DNA from: Alloalcanivorax marinus
Lineage (GTDB): Bacteria; Pseudomonadota; Gammaproteobacteria; Pseudomonadales; Alcanivoracaceae
DNA: 64,000 bases
Reading direction: 5' to 3'
NCBI RefSeq assembly: GCF_016785095.1
Contig: NZ_JAEKJB010000008.1
Location: 1 to 64,000 of the forward strand
Of the stretch, positions 7,371 to 16,502 are shown piece by piece (the first letter of the stretch is position 1; each line of letters starts with the position of its first letter). Made by a program: the position numbers and the translations under genes. A model generated the notes under the pieces. It had not been told where the DNA came from, made no database searches, and saw only the letters and a program-made list of their open reading frames with translations.

Positions 7371-8714
7371 ATGGCACGCAAGCTGTTTATCCAGACCCAC
7401 GGCTGCCAGATGAACGAGTACGACTCCACCCGCATGGTGGATTTGCTGGAGTCGACCCACGGCCTGGAGCCCACCGACAATCCGGAAGAAGCGGATGTGT
7501 TGTTGCTCAACACCTGCTCGATCCGCGAAAAAGCCCAGGAGAAGGTATTCCATCAGCTGGGCCGCTGGAAGCGCCTGAAGGACCGCAATCCGGACCTGGT
7601 GATCGGCGTCGGCGGCTGCGTGGCCAGCCAGGAAGGCGAGGCGATCCGCGAACGCGCGCCCTATGTGGACGTGGTGTTCGGCCCTCAGACCCTGCACCGC
7701 CTGCCGGGTCTGATCACCCAGGCGTCCACCACCCGGTCGCTGGCCATCGATGTGACCTTCCCGGAGATCGAGAAGTTCGACAACCTGCCCGAGCCCAGCG
7801 TGGACGGCCCCAGCGCCTTCGTCTCGATCATGGAAGGCTGCTCCAAGTACTGTACCTTCTGCGTGGTGCCCTACACCCGTGGCGAGGAAGTGAGCCGCCC
7901 GGTGCAGCCGGTGCTCGACGAAGTGCGCCACCTGGCCGACATGGGCGTGCGCGAGATCAACCTGCTGGGCCAGAACGTGAACGCTTACCGGGGCCAGGGC
8001 GCCAACGGCGAGGTGCTGGATCTGGCCGACCTGATCCTGCTGCTGCGCGACATCGACGGCATCGACCGCATCCGCTATACCACCAGCCATCCGGTGGAGT
8101 TCTCCGACGCCCTGATCCAGGTCTACGAGGAGGTGCCGGAGCTGGTCAGCCACCTGCACCTGCCGGTGCAGTCCGGTTCCGACCGTATTCTGGCGATGAT
8201 GAAGCGCAACCATACGGTGCTGGAGTACAAGTCCAAGCTGCGCAAGCTGCGGCGCATCCGCCCGGACATTTCCTACAGCTCGGATTTCATCATCGGCTTC
8301 CCGGGGGAGACCGACGCCGATTTCGAGGCCACCATGAACCTGATCGGCGATATCGGCTTCGACCACTCCTTCAGCTTCATCTACAGCGCCCGCCCCGGCA
8401 CGCCGGCGGCGGATCTCCCCGACGACGTGCCCCTGGACGTGAAGAAGGAGCGCCTGCGCATTCTGCAGCAGCGCATCCAGCAGAACGCCCTGGATATCTC
8501 GCGCAAGATGGTGGGCACCACCCAGCGCATTCTGGTGGATGGCTTCTCCAAGAAGGACCCGGGCCAGCTCAAGGGCCGCACCGAGAACAACCGGGTGGTG
8601 AACTTCGCCTGCGACGACATCGATCTGATCGGCGATTTCGTCGACGTGGAGATCCTGGAAGCGCTGCCCAACTCCCTGCGCGGCGGGTTGAAGGCGTTTT
8701 CCGAAGCGGGCTGA
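7371..8714 (+). CDS. miaB: tRNA-2-methylthio-N6-dimethylallyladenosine synthase
   Basis: 447 residues, radical-SAM methylthiotransferase acting on i6A37 of tRNAs. All six Fe-S cysteines are present: Cys12 ([10 protein letters not shown]), Cys49 (NTCSIREKA), Cys83 (GGCVASQEG) for the auxiliary cluster, and CSKYCTFC (157, 161, 164) for the SAM cluster. A TRAM domain closes the C-terminus. The ATG at 7371 starts [14 protein letters not shown], the normal family start; the ribosome site is poor. In related genomes miaB is followed directly by phoH; here about 7.8 kb separates them. Confidence 0.97.
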   Translation: MARKLFIQTHGCQMNEYDSTRMVDLLESTHGLEPTDNPEEADVLLLNTCSIREKAQEKVFHQLGRWKRLKDRNPDLVIGVGGCVASQEGEAIRERAPYVDVVFGPQTLHRLPGLITQASTTRSLAIDVTFPEIEKFDNLPEPSVDGPSAFVSIMEGCSKYCTFCVVPYTRGEEVSRPVQPVLDEVRHLADMGVREINLLGQNVNAYRGQGANGEVLDLADLILLLRDIDGIDRIRYTTSHPVEFSDALIQVYEEVPELVSHLHLPVQSGSDRILAMMKRNHTVLEYKSKLRKLRRIRPDISYSSDFIIGFPGETDADFEATMNLIGDIGFDHSFSFIYSARPGTPAADLPDDVPLDVKKERLRILQQRIQQNALDISRKMVGTTQRILVDGFSKKDPGQLKGRTENNRVVNFACDDIDLIGDFVDVEILEALPNSLRGGLKAFSEAG

Positions 8715-8729
8715 AGGCACGCCTCGGCT

Positions 8730-8795
8730 GTAGGAGCGACTTCAGTCGCGATCAACGCTGGTGCCACAACCCATCGCGACTAAAGTCGCTCCTAC
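8730..8795. repeat. REP-like inverted pair after miaB
   Basis: Two copies of the REP-like hairpin face each other: 8730-8752 (core GCGACTTCAGTCGC) and 8773-8795 (reverse orientation, core GCGACTAAAGTCGC). Each forms its own hairpin and the two together form a larger one. It may act as a terminator or mRNA stabiliser between miaB and sbp. Confidence 0.85.
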
Positions 8796-8857
8796 GAACG
8801 CGTCCGGATGACGAAGCGTCCGCCGCTCATATCCAAATTCCAAATCCGTTTAAGCAG

Positions 8858-8885
8858 GCGCTTTATTTAAACCTGCCGTTATATA
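8858..8885 (+). promoter_or_regulatory. Putative sulfate-regulon promoter of sbp
   Basis: GCGCTTTATTT (8858-8868), TGCCGTT (8874-8880) and a TATATA -10-like box (8880-8885) lie 43 bases before the sbp ATG. The same elements recur before cysW (14373-14402). A CysB-dependent promoter is the natural guess, but no CysB consensus was matched directly. Confidence 0.55.
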
Positions 8886-8927
8886 CACTGAGCGCCAATT
8901 CCGAATTCATCCGCAAGGAGCCCGACA

Positions 8928-9929
8928 ATGCGTGTTTGGCTGACCGCCGCTCTGCTTTCAGTGGCCTCACTGGCCGGTGCCCAGCAGACCATCCTCAACA
9001 GTTCCTACGACATCGCCCGGGAGCTGTTCCAGGCCTACAACCCCGAGTTCCAGGCCCACTGGAAGGAAAAAACCGGTGAGGACATCACCATCAAGCAGTC
9101 CCACGCCGGTTCCTCCAAGCAGGCCCGCGCCATCCTCCAGGGGCTGGACGCGGACGTGGTGACCTTCAACCAGGTTACCGACGTGAACGTGCTGCACGAC
9201 AAGGGCAACCTGATTCCCGAGGACTGGAACACCCGGCTGCCGAACAATTCCAGCCCCTACTACTCCACCACCGCCTTCCTGGTGCGCAAGGGCAACCCCA
9301 AGAACATCCAGGGCTGGGACGACCTGGCGAAGGACGGGGTGGACGTGGTGTTCCCGAACCCCAAGACCTCCGGCAACGGTCGCTACACCTACCTGGCCGC
9401 CTGGATGGCCGCCGAGGAGCGCTTTGACGGCGATGAGGCAAAAATCCGCGACTACATGGCCCACTTCCTGGCCAACGTGGCGGTGTTTGATTCCGGCGGT
9501 CGCGGCGCCACCGTGACCTTCGCCGAGCGCGAGATCGGCGACGTGCTGATCAGCTTCGAATCCGAGGTGAACAACATCCGCAAGCAGTACGGCACCGGTG
9601 ACTACGAGGTGGTGGTGCCCAAGACCTCCGTGCTGGCGGAATTCCCGGTCACCGTGGTGGACAAGGTGGTCGACAAGCGCGGCACCCGCGAGGTCGCCAC
9701 CGAATACCTGGAATACCTGTACAGCAAGAACATCCAGCAGCTGCTCACCACCTTCAACTACCGGGTGCACCATCCGGACGTGGTGAAGGCCACCGAGGAC
9801 CAGTTCCCACCGGTGAAGCTGCTCAAGGTGGAGGACTACTTCGGCTCCTGGGCCGAAGCCCAGGACACCCACTTCGCCTCCGGTGGCGAGCTCGACAAGC
9901 TGCAGGCCAAGGCACGGAGTCTGCGCTAG
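8928..9929 (+). CDS. sbp: Sulfate/thiosulfate ABC transporter periplasmic binding protein
   Basis: 333 residues. Signal peptide [19 protein letters not shown], then the Sbp/CysP fold: [32 protein letters not shown] (sulfate-binding Ser/Gly loop), [12 protein letters not shown] and [16 protein letters not shown], all typical of the sulfate binders. It delivers sulfate or thiosulfate to the CysTWA permease. Start ATG at 8928 with AAGGAG 7 bases upstream. It abuts cysT; the other transporter genes lie 3.7 kb away. Confidence 0.93.
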   Translation: MRVWLTAALLSVASLAGAQQTILNSSYDIARELFQAYNPEFQAHWKEKTGEDITIKQSHAGSSKQARAILQGLDADVVTFNQVTDVNVLHDKGNLIPEDWNTRLPNNSSPYYSTTAFLVRKGNPKNIQGWDDLAKDGVDVVFPNPKTSGNGRYTYLAAWMAAEERFDGDEAKIRDYMAHFLANVAVFDSGGRGATVTFAEREIGDVLISFESEVNNIRKQYGTGDYEVVVPKTSVLAEFPVTVVDKVVDKRGTREVATEYLEYLYSKNIQQLLTTFNYRVHHPDVVKATEDQFPPVKLLKVEDYFGSWAEAQDTHFASGGELDKLQAKARSLR

Positions 9930-10766
9930 TTGGCCGTTCTCCGCACCCGACACTCGGTTCTGCCCGGCTTCACGCTCAGCTTCGCGCTGAGCGTGTTTTT
10001 CGTGTGTTTGGTGATTCTGGTGCCGCTGTCCGGGCTGGTGCTGCACGTCAGCGACATGACCTGGGACCGCTACTGGTCGGTGATCAGCGATCCGCGCAGC
10101 CTGGCCAGTTTCAAGGTGACCATCCTGGCCGCCGCCGGCGCCAGCCTGATCAACGCCGTGGTCGGCATGCTGCTGGCCTGGGTGCTGGTGCGTTACCGCT
10201 TCCCCGGACGGCGCATCATGGACGCCCTGGTGGACCTGCCCTTCGCCCTGCCCACCGCCGTTGCCGGCCTGACCCTGTCGGCGCTGTTCGCCGCCAACGG
10301 CTGGCTGGGGCAGTGGTTCGAGGCGATCGGCATCCCGGTGGCGTACACGCCGCTGGGCATCATGATCGCGATGAGCTTCACCAGCCTGCCGTTCGTGGTG
10401 CGCGCGGTGCAGCCGGTGCTGGAAGACCTGACGCCGGACGTGGAGGAAGCCGCCGCCACCCTCGGCGCCTCGCCGATGGCGTCGTTCTTCAAGGTGGTAC
10501 TGGCGCAACTGATGCCGGCGCTGCTCACCGGCACCGCCCTCGCCTTTACCCGCAGCCTGGGCGAGTACGGGGCGGTGATCTTTATCGCCGGCAACATGCC
10601 GTTCGAGACCGAGATCATCTCGCTGCTGGTGAACATCCGCCTGGAGGAGTACGACTTCGCCGCCGCCAGCGCCCTGGCCTCGGTGATCCTCGGTGCCTCC
10701 CTGGTGCTGCTGTTCGGCATTCAGGTGGTGCAGGGGCGGTTGATCAAGCGCTGGCAGGGGGGCTGA
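9930..10766 (+). CDS. cysT: Sulfate ABC transporter permease CysT
   Basis: 278 residues, six predicted membrane segments, and the ABC permease EAA loop (VEEAAATLGASPMASFFKVVL). It forms the membrane channel with CysW. The start is a TTG immediately after the sbp stop codon (TAGTTG), giving MAVLRTRHSVLPGF, which matches the usual CysT N-terminus; no nearer ATG keeps the first membrane segment. Its stop is followed at once by a REP-like pair and an opposite-strand gene, whereas the normal next gene cysW is displaced to 14446. Confidence 0.92.
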   Translation: MAVLRTRHSVLPGFTLSFALSVFFVCLVILVPLSGLVLHVSDMTWDRYWSVISDPRSLASFKVTILAAAGASLINAVVGMLLAWVLVRYRFPGRRIMDALVDLPFALPTAVAGLTLSALFAANGWLGQWFEAIGIPVAYTPLGIMIAMSFTSLPFVVRAVQPVLEDLTPDVEEAAATLGASPMASFFKVVLAQLMPALLTGTALAFTRSLGEYGAVIFIAGNMPFETEIISLLVNIRLEEYDFAAASALASVILGASLVLLFGIQVVQGRLIKRWQGG

Positions 10767-10824
10767 TCGCGGCTCAAGCCGCTCCTACAACGGCTAATCC
10801 ACATAGGAGCGCTTTAGCCGCGAT
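10766..10824. repeat. REP-like inverted pair after cysT
   Basis: Hairpins at 10766-10788 (core GCGGCTCAAGCCGC) and 10804-10824 (GCGCTTTAGCCGC, one mismatch) face each other. The first base overlaps the cysT stop codon. This marks the left boundary of the block that splits the sulfate transporter. Confidence 0.85.
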
Positions 10825-10849
10825 GCAAGCTGCAAGCTGCAGCTATCTT

Positions 10850-11527
10850 CTATATCTCCACCGCCCGTCCGATGAACAACACCGGCCCGGTGGGGCGGTC
10901 CTTGGGCGAGCCGCCTTGCGGTTCCAGGGTCAGTTCGAACAACTGGCCGCTTTCCACGCTCCCCACCTGGCTGGCCGGAATCACCAGACTCCGGCCCGGC
11001 TCCACCAGGCCCAGCGAGCGGGGCCCCGGGGCTTCGTTTTCCAGGGTCCAGAACTGCACGCTGCGGTCCGCGGCGTATTGCCCTTCCACCAGCGGCGTGA
11101 GCCGCAGATCGCCACCGTCGGAGACGGTCACCCGCCAGCCCGGGCGGGCCGATTCGCCGGGCGCCTGCAGCACCACGGTGTAGATCGGCGCCGGCTGGCG
11201 CAGCGGCCCGAGCAGCAGCACCACCGCCACCAGCAGGGCGGCGCTCACCGTGCGCCACACCGACACGCTGGCCCAGCCGGCGTGCCACCAGGGCCGGGAC
11301 AGGCCGGTTTCCCGGGCCACCCGCCGCCACAGCCGGGCCGGCGGGCGCCGCGCCGGCAGAAGATCGGCGGCGCCCAGCCAATGCTCACGCCAGTGCCGGG
11401 CGAGCCGCCCGGCGTCCTCGTCCTCCGCCAGCCAGCGCTCGATCTCCACCGCCCGCTCACCGCGATGCAGGCCGAGCACGTACTCGGCGATCAGCAGGCG
11501 ACGCTCTTCCTGATCCTGGGGAATCAT
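10850..11527 (-). CDS. Anti-sigma factor, RskA-like
   Basis: 225 residues. The N-terminal ~80 residues form a sigma-binding region (LIAEYVLGLHRGERAVEIERWL... plus LARHWREHWLG). A single membrane segment follows (VSAALLVAVVLLLGPL, about residues 94-109). The periplasmic part matches the anti-sigma-K factor (RskA, PF10099) domain: SDGGDLRLTPLVEG, LVIPASQVGS, LFELTLEPQGGSP. It should hold the adjacent ECF sigma factor at the membrane. The ATG at 11527 overlaps the sigma stop codon (ATGA), implying coupled translation; a GTG at 11539 is an alternative. Confidence 0.88.
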   Translation of the reverse strand: MIPQDQEERRLLIAEYVLGLHRGERAVEIERWLAEDEDAGRLARHWREHWLGAADLLPARRPPARLWRRVARETGLSRPWWHAGWASVSVWRTVSAALLVAVVLLLGPLRQPAPIYTVVLQAPGESARPGWRVTVSDGGDLRLTPLVEGQYAADRSVQFWTLENEAPGPRSLGLVEPGRSLVIPASQVGSVESGQLFELTLEPQGGSPKDRPTGPVLFIGRAVEI

Positions 11528-12081
11528 AGCCGCAGACACTCCTGAAGGCCTTTCAAGCCGGATCGCACCCGGCTTTTGATGGTGCCCAGGGGCACCGCCA
11601 GGCTTTCCGCGATCTGCTCATAGGTAAAGCCATGATAGAACGCCATCAGAATCGGTCGCCGGCGATCGCCCCGCAAGCCTTGCAGGCAATCCCGCAGCCG
11701 CCGGTCGCGGTCCGCCTCCAGGGAACACTGCTCCGGGGAAAGGCCCGGGTCCGGCCAGTCGTCGCCGGGCAACGCCTGATGATCGGCGGGCCGTCCACGC
11801 CGCTGTTGATTGATCAGCCGATAGCGTAACAGGCTGTAGAGCCAGGCCCGGGCGCTGCCCCGCTCCCGCCGGAAGCGATGGGCGTTGCGCCAGACCTGGA
11901 CGAAGGTGTCCTGCACCGCGTCCTCCGCCGCCGCCGACTCGCCGGTGAAACGGCGGGCCAGGGCCAGCATGCGCGGTGCCTCGATGGAATAAAGTCGCTG
12001 GAACGCGGCGCCATCGCCGCCGGCGCAGGCCAGCATCAGGGCGTCGCCTTGTTCCTGTTGCCGTTGTTGATCGTCGTCCAT
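11524..12081 (-). CDS. ECF RNA polymerase sigma factor (SigK-like)
   Basis: 185 residues from the ATG at 12081 (GGAAG 6 bases upstream). Region 2 is LYSIEAPRMLALARRFTGE...AEDAVQDTFVQVWRNAHRF, with core-binding and -10 recognition residues; region 4 is LMAFYHGFTYEQIAESL...LGTIKSRVRSGLKGL, a helix-turn-helix for the -35 element. The arrangement sigma/RskA-like anti-sigma is that of the SigK group. The nearby lipoprotein gene on the same strand upstream is a candidate target or signal sensor. A longer N-terminal extension to 12171 has no conserved content. Confidence 0.9.
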   Translation of the reverse strand: MDDDQQRQQEQGDALMLACAGGDGAAFQRLYSIEAPRMLALARRFTGESAAAEDAVQDTFVQVWRNAHRFRRERGSARAWLYSLLRYRLINQQRRGRPADHQALPGDDWPDPGLSPEQCSLEADRDRRLRDCLQGLRGDRRRPILMAFYHGFTYEQIAESLAVPLGTIKSRVRSGLKGLQECLRL

Positions 12082-12200
12082 GGCCAGCTTCCGGGGCGTG
12101 AGCATCACGGTGGGGTGTATCACGCGATCCTGACCGCCGGCACGAGAAGACACTGTCAACGCGCGGGCCAAGCGGGCCGCCGAAACGGCCCGCCCGGCGC

Positions 12201-14207
12201 TTACTCCGGCGCGCGGCCCAGATAGTCGGCGATCAGCGATACCGATTCCGGCGACGCCTGGTCGTAGCTCAGTGACGGCGCCACGTCACCGCCGGCGGAG
12301 TCCAGGATGTTGTCGAAACGCAGTACCTTGCCCTGGGACTTCTCGGCCACGTACAGATGCTGGCCGTCGAAGGCGATGTCCACCGGGTTGCCGAGCAAGG
12401 TGTTGCCCACGGCGTTGTTGTCGTTGTCGTCGATGCGCACCGACACATTGGTGACGCCGTCGGCGCTGGCGGCGTTGTCCAGCACGTAGAGCTTGCCGTC
12501 GGTGGGGTTGGCGCCGCTGCCCACGTCGGAGACGATCAGCTGGTCGCTGTCGGCCACATGGACGATGCCGTGCAGATTGGTGGGCGCGGCGAAGGCGGTG
12601 CCGCCCTCGGCGGGGGTGATGGTGCGGTCCGGGCCGGCGGCGCCGCGCGTGTCGCTGTAATCATCGAACACCGCCACGGTGCCGTCGGTGAGGGCCACAT
12701 AGAGACGGTCGCCATCCGGGTCATAATCCAGATCCCAGGGCGCCACGCTCAGGGTTGTCGTGAACAGCGGCGCCACGTCGCCATCGGCCTGGCCGCCGAA
12801 CACCCGCACCGCCGGGTCGCCCTGGTCGGTGACCAGCACCCAGCCAAGGCCGTCGGCCACGTCGAAGCCCTTGGGCGCGGACAGGCCGGTGTTGGCGCCT
12901 TCGATGGTGCGATCGCGGCTTGGGCTGGCGGTTTCGCCGTCACGGCCGGTGGCCAGGCGGTTGATCACGGCCAGGCCGGTGTCGTAGGTCACGTAGGCAT
13001 CGCCCACCTGGTTGAACGCCAGGCTTTCACGGTCCTGGGCGGTGATGAAACCACGCTGCTGGCTGGTCAGGCCGGTGTCCAGGATCACCACGTCCGGGTC
13101 GGTGGGGGCGGCCGGCGGGTTGCTGGTCACCGCCACGCCGGTGAAGGTGGTGCCGGTGGTGTCGATGTCGGACAGATCCGCCCGCTCGTCCGGCTCCACC
13201 AGCAAAGCCAGGGACTCCGGCTTGACGCTGTCCACGCTGAAATCCGGGGCCAGGTCGCCGGAACCGCCGGTGAAGACGTTCCGGTAAATCAGCACCGCGT
13301 CATTGGATTTCTCCGCGATGTAGGCGGTGTCGCCGTCCAGAATCAGATCCACCGGGTTGCCCAGGGTGGTGGCCGGGCCGGCCAGCGTGCGGGACGGGGT
13401 CACGGTGCCGTCGGCGCTGGCGGCGTTTTCGATCACGTAGAGACGGCCATCATCGGCGACGCCGACGTCGCCCACGTCGGTGATCACCAGGGTATCGGTG
13501 TCGGCCCGGTAGGCAATGCCGTGAATGTTGGAGACGGCACCGGCGCTGTCCGGGGTGAGGGTGCGCGAAGGCGTGCCCAGGAAACCACCGCTCACATAGT
13601 CGTCGATGACGATCACGGTACCGTTGGTCATGGCCAGGAACACCCGGTCCGCGGCCTCATCGTAGGCCAGGTCCCAGGCATTGCCGGACAGGGCGGTGCT
13701 GGCCAGCGGCGTGGCGCCGGCGCCAGCGGCGGTGCCGTACACCTCGATACTGTTGCCGCCCATGTTGGCGGCCATCACCAGGCCCGCCTCATGGGCAAGG
13801 GCGATGCCTTTCAGGGTCATCGAGCCGGTGGCCTCGAAATCCCGGTCCAGAGCGGCGTTGGGGCTGGAACCGTCCTGGCGATCGGCGATCATGCGCAGGA
13901 CTTGCAGCCGGCTCGGAGCACCGGCGCTGTCATCGGCGGCATACAGGTTGCCCAGCAGATCCAGGGCGATGCCTTCGTTGGCGTCCGCGTTGAAGGAGGC
14001 GACCACGTTCAGGTCGCCATCCAGCCGGTCGATGTGCCCCACGATGCCGCCACCGTTGTGCATCACCAGCAGGGGCGCGGCCTGGAAGCCATCGTCATCA
14101 TCACCACTGGCCGGGCGGTCGTTGTCACTGTCGCCGCCACAGGCGGCCAGAGCCACCGCCATCGCCAACGGCGAAATCCACCACAAACCTTTGCCTTTCG
14201 CGTTCAT
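12201..14207 (-). CDS. Duplicated beta-propeller lipoprotein
   Basis: 668 residues. ATG at 14207 with AAGGAG 7 bases upstream. Lipoprotein signal with Cys23 (AVALAAC), then an Asp-rich linker (residues 25-39, ending GDDDDG). The rest is two homologous halves of about 260 residues, 78-336 and 393-660. Matching pairs include AWDLAYDEAADRVFLAMTNG / PWDLDYDPDGDRLYVALTDG, GRLYVIENAASADG / GKLYVLDNAASADG and TLGNPVDLILDG / LLGNPVDIAFDG. Short beta repeats of NHL/YncE type suggest one large propeller or two. It likely sits in the outer membrane or periplasm. Function unknown; the sigma/anti-sigma pair directly downstream suggests a shared regulatory unit. Confidence 0.82.
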   Translation of the reverse strand: MNAKGKGLWWISPLAMAVALAACGGDSDNDRPASGDDDDGFQAAPLLVMHNGGGIVGHIDRLDGDLNVVASFNADANEGIALDLLGNLYAADDSAGAPSRLQVLRMIADRQDGSSPNAALDRDFEATGSMTLKGIALAHEAGLVMAANMGGNSIEVYGTAAGAGATPLASTALSGNAWDLAYDEAADRVFLAMTNGTVIVIDDYVSGGFLGTPSRTLTPDSAGAVSNIHGIAYRADTDTLVITDVGDVGVADDGRLYVIENAASADGTVTPSRTLAGPATTLGNPVDLILDGDTAYIAEKSNDAVLIYRNVFTGGSGDLAPDFSVDSVKPESLALLVEPDERADLSDIDTTGTTFTGVAVTSNPPAAPTDPDVVILDTGLTSQQRGFITAQDRESLAFNQVGDAYVTYDTGLAVINRLATGRDGETASPSRDRTIEGANTGLSAPKGFDVADGLGWVLVTDQGDPAVRVFGGQADGDVAPLFTTTLSVAPWDLDYDPDGDRLYVALTDGTVAVFDDYSDTRGAAGPDRTITPAEGGTAFAAPTNLHGIVHVADSDQLIVSDVGSGANPTDGKLYVLDNAASADGVTNVSVRIDDNDNNAVGNTLLGNPVDIAFDGQHLYVAEKSQGKVLRFDNILDSAGGDVAPSLSYDQASPESVSLIADYLGRAPE

Positions 14208-14372
14208 GCCTTTCTCCTTGAGTCGGTATCGGTCGGGCCTGGAGCCCGCGCGGGACCGTCTGGGTCCCATTGGTGATACCCACGGGCCGGCGCCACGGAT
14301 GTAAGCGAAAGTAAGAAAAGGTGGTGTCCGGGTAGCCGCCGATCTAACGCGATGCCGAAAGGATCTAAAACA

Positions 14373-14402
14373 GCGCTTTATTTTGCCGTTCCGGAATATA
14401 GA
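14373..14402 (+). promoter_or_regulatory. Putative sulfate-regulon promoter of cysW
   Basis: GCGCTTTATTT (14373-14383), TGCCGTT (14384-14390) and a TATAGA -10-like box (14397-14402) lie 44 bases before the cysW ATG, repeating the sequence and spacing seen before sbp (8858-8885). The 14208-14445 gap otherwise carries only the divergent leader of the propeller gene. Confidence 0.55.
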
Positions 14403-14445
14403 ATCGGGGCCCTGTTTTTTTCCCCGAATACGGAGCCGCGCGCGC

Positions 14446-15279
14446 ATGCCTCGATACTGGCACCAATGGGCCCTGATTCTGGCCGCCCTGGGCGCCGTGG
14501 TGGTGCTGCTGGTGCTGCCGCTGGTGCTGATCGCCGTCCAGGCGTTCTCCCAGGGCGCCACGGTGGTGGCCGACAACCTGACCAGCACCGATATGATCGC
14601 CGCCATCAAGCTGACCCTGGTGGTGGCGCTGATCACGGTGCCGGTGAATCTGGTGTTTGGCGTGCTGCTGGCCTGGTGCGTGACCCGCTACGAATTCCGT
14701 GGCCGTAAACTGCTCACCACCCTGATCGACATCCCCTTCGCCATGTCCCCGGTGGTGGCCGGCCTGTGCTACCTGGTGGTGTACGGCGGGCAAAGCGCCT
14801 TCGGCAAGTGGCTGGACGACACCCTGGGCGTGCAGTTGATGTTCGCCCTGCCGGGCATGGTCATGGTGACCGTGTTCGTCACCTGCCCCTATGTAGCCCG
14901 GGTGCTGATTCCACTGATGCAGTCCCAGGGCACCGAGGAGGAGGAAGCGGCGGTGCTGCTGGGTGCCTCCGGCTGGCAAACCTTCTGGTACGTGACACTG
15001 CCCAAGATTCGCTGGGCCCTGCTCTACGGCGTGGTGCTGACCAACGCCCGGGCGGTGGGCGAATTCGGCGCGGTGAGCGTGGTGTCCGGGCTGATCCGGG
15101 GCGAGACCCTGACCCTGCCGCTGCTGATCCAGATGCTCAACGAGGACTACAACAGCGTGGGCGCGTTCACCGCCGCCGGCCTGCTGGCCGCCATGGCCCT
15201 GGTCACCCTGCTGCTCAAGACGGTGCTGGAATGGCGCCAGCACCATAAACTCGACGCCGCCCAGGAGACCACCCCGTGA
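14446..15279 (+). CDS. cysW: Sulfate ABC transporter permease CysW
   Basis: 277 residues with six membrane segments and the EAA loop ([23 protein letters not shown]). The family-typical [16 protein letters not shown] and [18 protein letters not shown] are present. Start ATG at 14446 with CGGAG upstream; an in-frame ATG at 14383 is rejected since it would place the promoter's -10 box inside the gene. It pairs with CysT in the membrane. The GTG of cysA overlaps its stop codon. Confidence 0.93.
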   Translation: MPRYWHQWALILAALGAVVVLLVLPLVLIAVQAFSQGATVVADNLTSTDMIAAIKLTLVVALITVPVNLVFGVLLAWCVTRYEFRGRKLLTTLIDIPFAMSPVVAGLCYLVVYGGQSAFGKWLDDTLGVQLMFALPGMVMVTVFVTCPYVARVLIPLMQSQGTEEEEAAVLLGASGWQTFWYVTLPKIRWALLYGVVLTNARAVGEFGAVSVVSGLIRGETLTLPLLIQMLNEDYNSVGAFTAAGLLAAMALVTLLLKTVLEWRQHHKLDAAQETTP

Positions 15280-16370
15280 GTATCCGAGTCGAATCGATCC
15301 GCAAGACCTTCGGCGCCTTCACCGCGCTTGAGGACATCAGCCTGGACGTGGCGCGAGGCGGCCTGGTGGGCCTGCTGGGCCCGTCCGGGTCCGGCAAGAC
15401 CACCTTGCTGCGCATCATCGCCGGCCTGGAAACCCCGGACCGGGGCCGGGTGTTTTTCCACGACCGCGACGTCACCACCCTGGACGCGCGCCGCCGCCGG
15501 GTGGGCTTCGTGTTCCAGCAGTACGCCCTGTTCCGGCATCTGACCGTGGCCGACAACGTGGCCTTTGGCCTGCGTATGCTGCCGCGCGCCGAGCGCCCGC
15601 CCCGGGACGCCATTCGCGCGCGGGTCCGCGAGCTGCTGGAACTGGTGCAGATGGACACCATGGCCGGCCGCTACCCGGCGCAACTGTCCGGTGGCCAGAA
15701 ACAGCGCGTCGCCCTGGCCCGGGCCCTGGCGCTGAAACCCGAGGTACTGCTGCTCGACGAACCGTTCGGCGCCCTGGACGCCAAGGTGCGCAAGGAACTG
15801 CGCCGCTGGCTGCGCCACCTGCACGAGCAGATCGACGTGACCAGCCTGTTCGTTACCCACGACCAGGAAGAGGCCATGGAGGTCTCCGACCAGGTGGTGG
15901 TGATGAGTCAGGGCCGGGTGGAGCAGGTGGGCTCGCCGCTGGAAGTCTACGAGCACCCGGCCAGCCGCTTCGTGTTCGATTTCCTCGGCCATATCAACGC
16001 GCTGGAGGGCACCTACGACGGCACCACCTGGCGCGCCGGCGACGCCCGGCTGCGCCTGGACACCCACGGCGCCTGCCCGGACGGCGCCCTGACCCTGTAT
16101 CTGCGCCCCCACGAGGCGGGCCTGGCCCCGGCCCCGGACGAGCACGCCCACCTGCCGGTGAAGCTGACCGCCCGCAGCGTGTTCGGCGGCACCGTGACCC
16201 TGGAACTGACGCCCCAGGGCTGGGGCGACCGGGTGCTGGAGGTGGAACTGGACCGGGACACCTGGCAGGCGCTCTCGCCGCGCCGGGACGACACCCTCTA
16301 CCTGCTGCCCCGGGTCCTGCAGACGGTCACCTGCGACGGCGACCTGGGCCCCCGGGTGCGGCCCGGCTGA
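15276..16370 (+). CDS. cysA: Sulfate/thiosulfate ABC transporter ATP-binding protein
   Basis: 364 residues. Walker A GPSGSGKT (about residues 35-42), Q-loop VFQQYALF, signature [15 protein letters not shown], Walker [13 protein letters not shown], switch His in [12 protein letters not shown], then a C-terminal TOBE-type regulatory region ([26 protein letters not shown]). It powers CysTW. The GTG start overlaps the cysW stop (GTGA), with CCAGGAG 9 bases upstream. Confidence 0.95.
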   Translation: MSIRVESIRKTFGAFTALEDISLDVARGGLVGLLGPSGSGKTTLLRIIAGLETPDRGRVFFHDRDVTTLDARRRRVGFVFQQYALFRHLTVADNVAFGLRMLPRAERPPRDAIRARVRELLELVQMDTMAGRYPAQLSGGQKQRVALARALALKPEVLLLDEPFGALDAKVRKELRRWLRHLHEQIDVTSLFVTHDQEEAMEVSDQVVVMSQGRVEQVGSPLEVYEHPASRFVFDFLGHINALEGTYDGTTWRAGDARLRLDTHGACPDGALTLYLRPHEAGLAPAPDEHAHLPVKLTARSVFGGTVTLELTPQGWGDRVLEVELDRDTWQALSPRRDDTLYLLPRVLQTVTCDGDLGPRVRPG

Positions 16371-16502
16371 ACACCCGGCCCGCCGGCCCTTTACCCACCC
16401 CCCGGGGGCGGGCTAGAGTGCGCGCAGGAGGGTTTCCCGGAGCAGGGCTTCGGAGTATCCTGAACGCATTCACAACAGCCCCAAGGGCCAATTTTCCCGA
16501 CT

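Noticed and set aside
10850..14207. Transposon carrying the sigma/anti-sigma block
   Set aside because: No transposase, terminal inverted repeats or target duplication was seen at either border; only a REP-like pair on the left.
12357..14276. Long plus-strand open frame of 639 residues
   Set aside because: It is the antisense of the propeller lipoprotein gene; composition (Gly/His/Val-rich) and lack of motifs show a shadow frame in GC-rich DNA.
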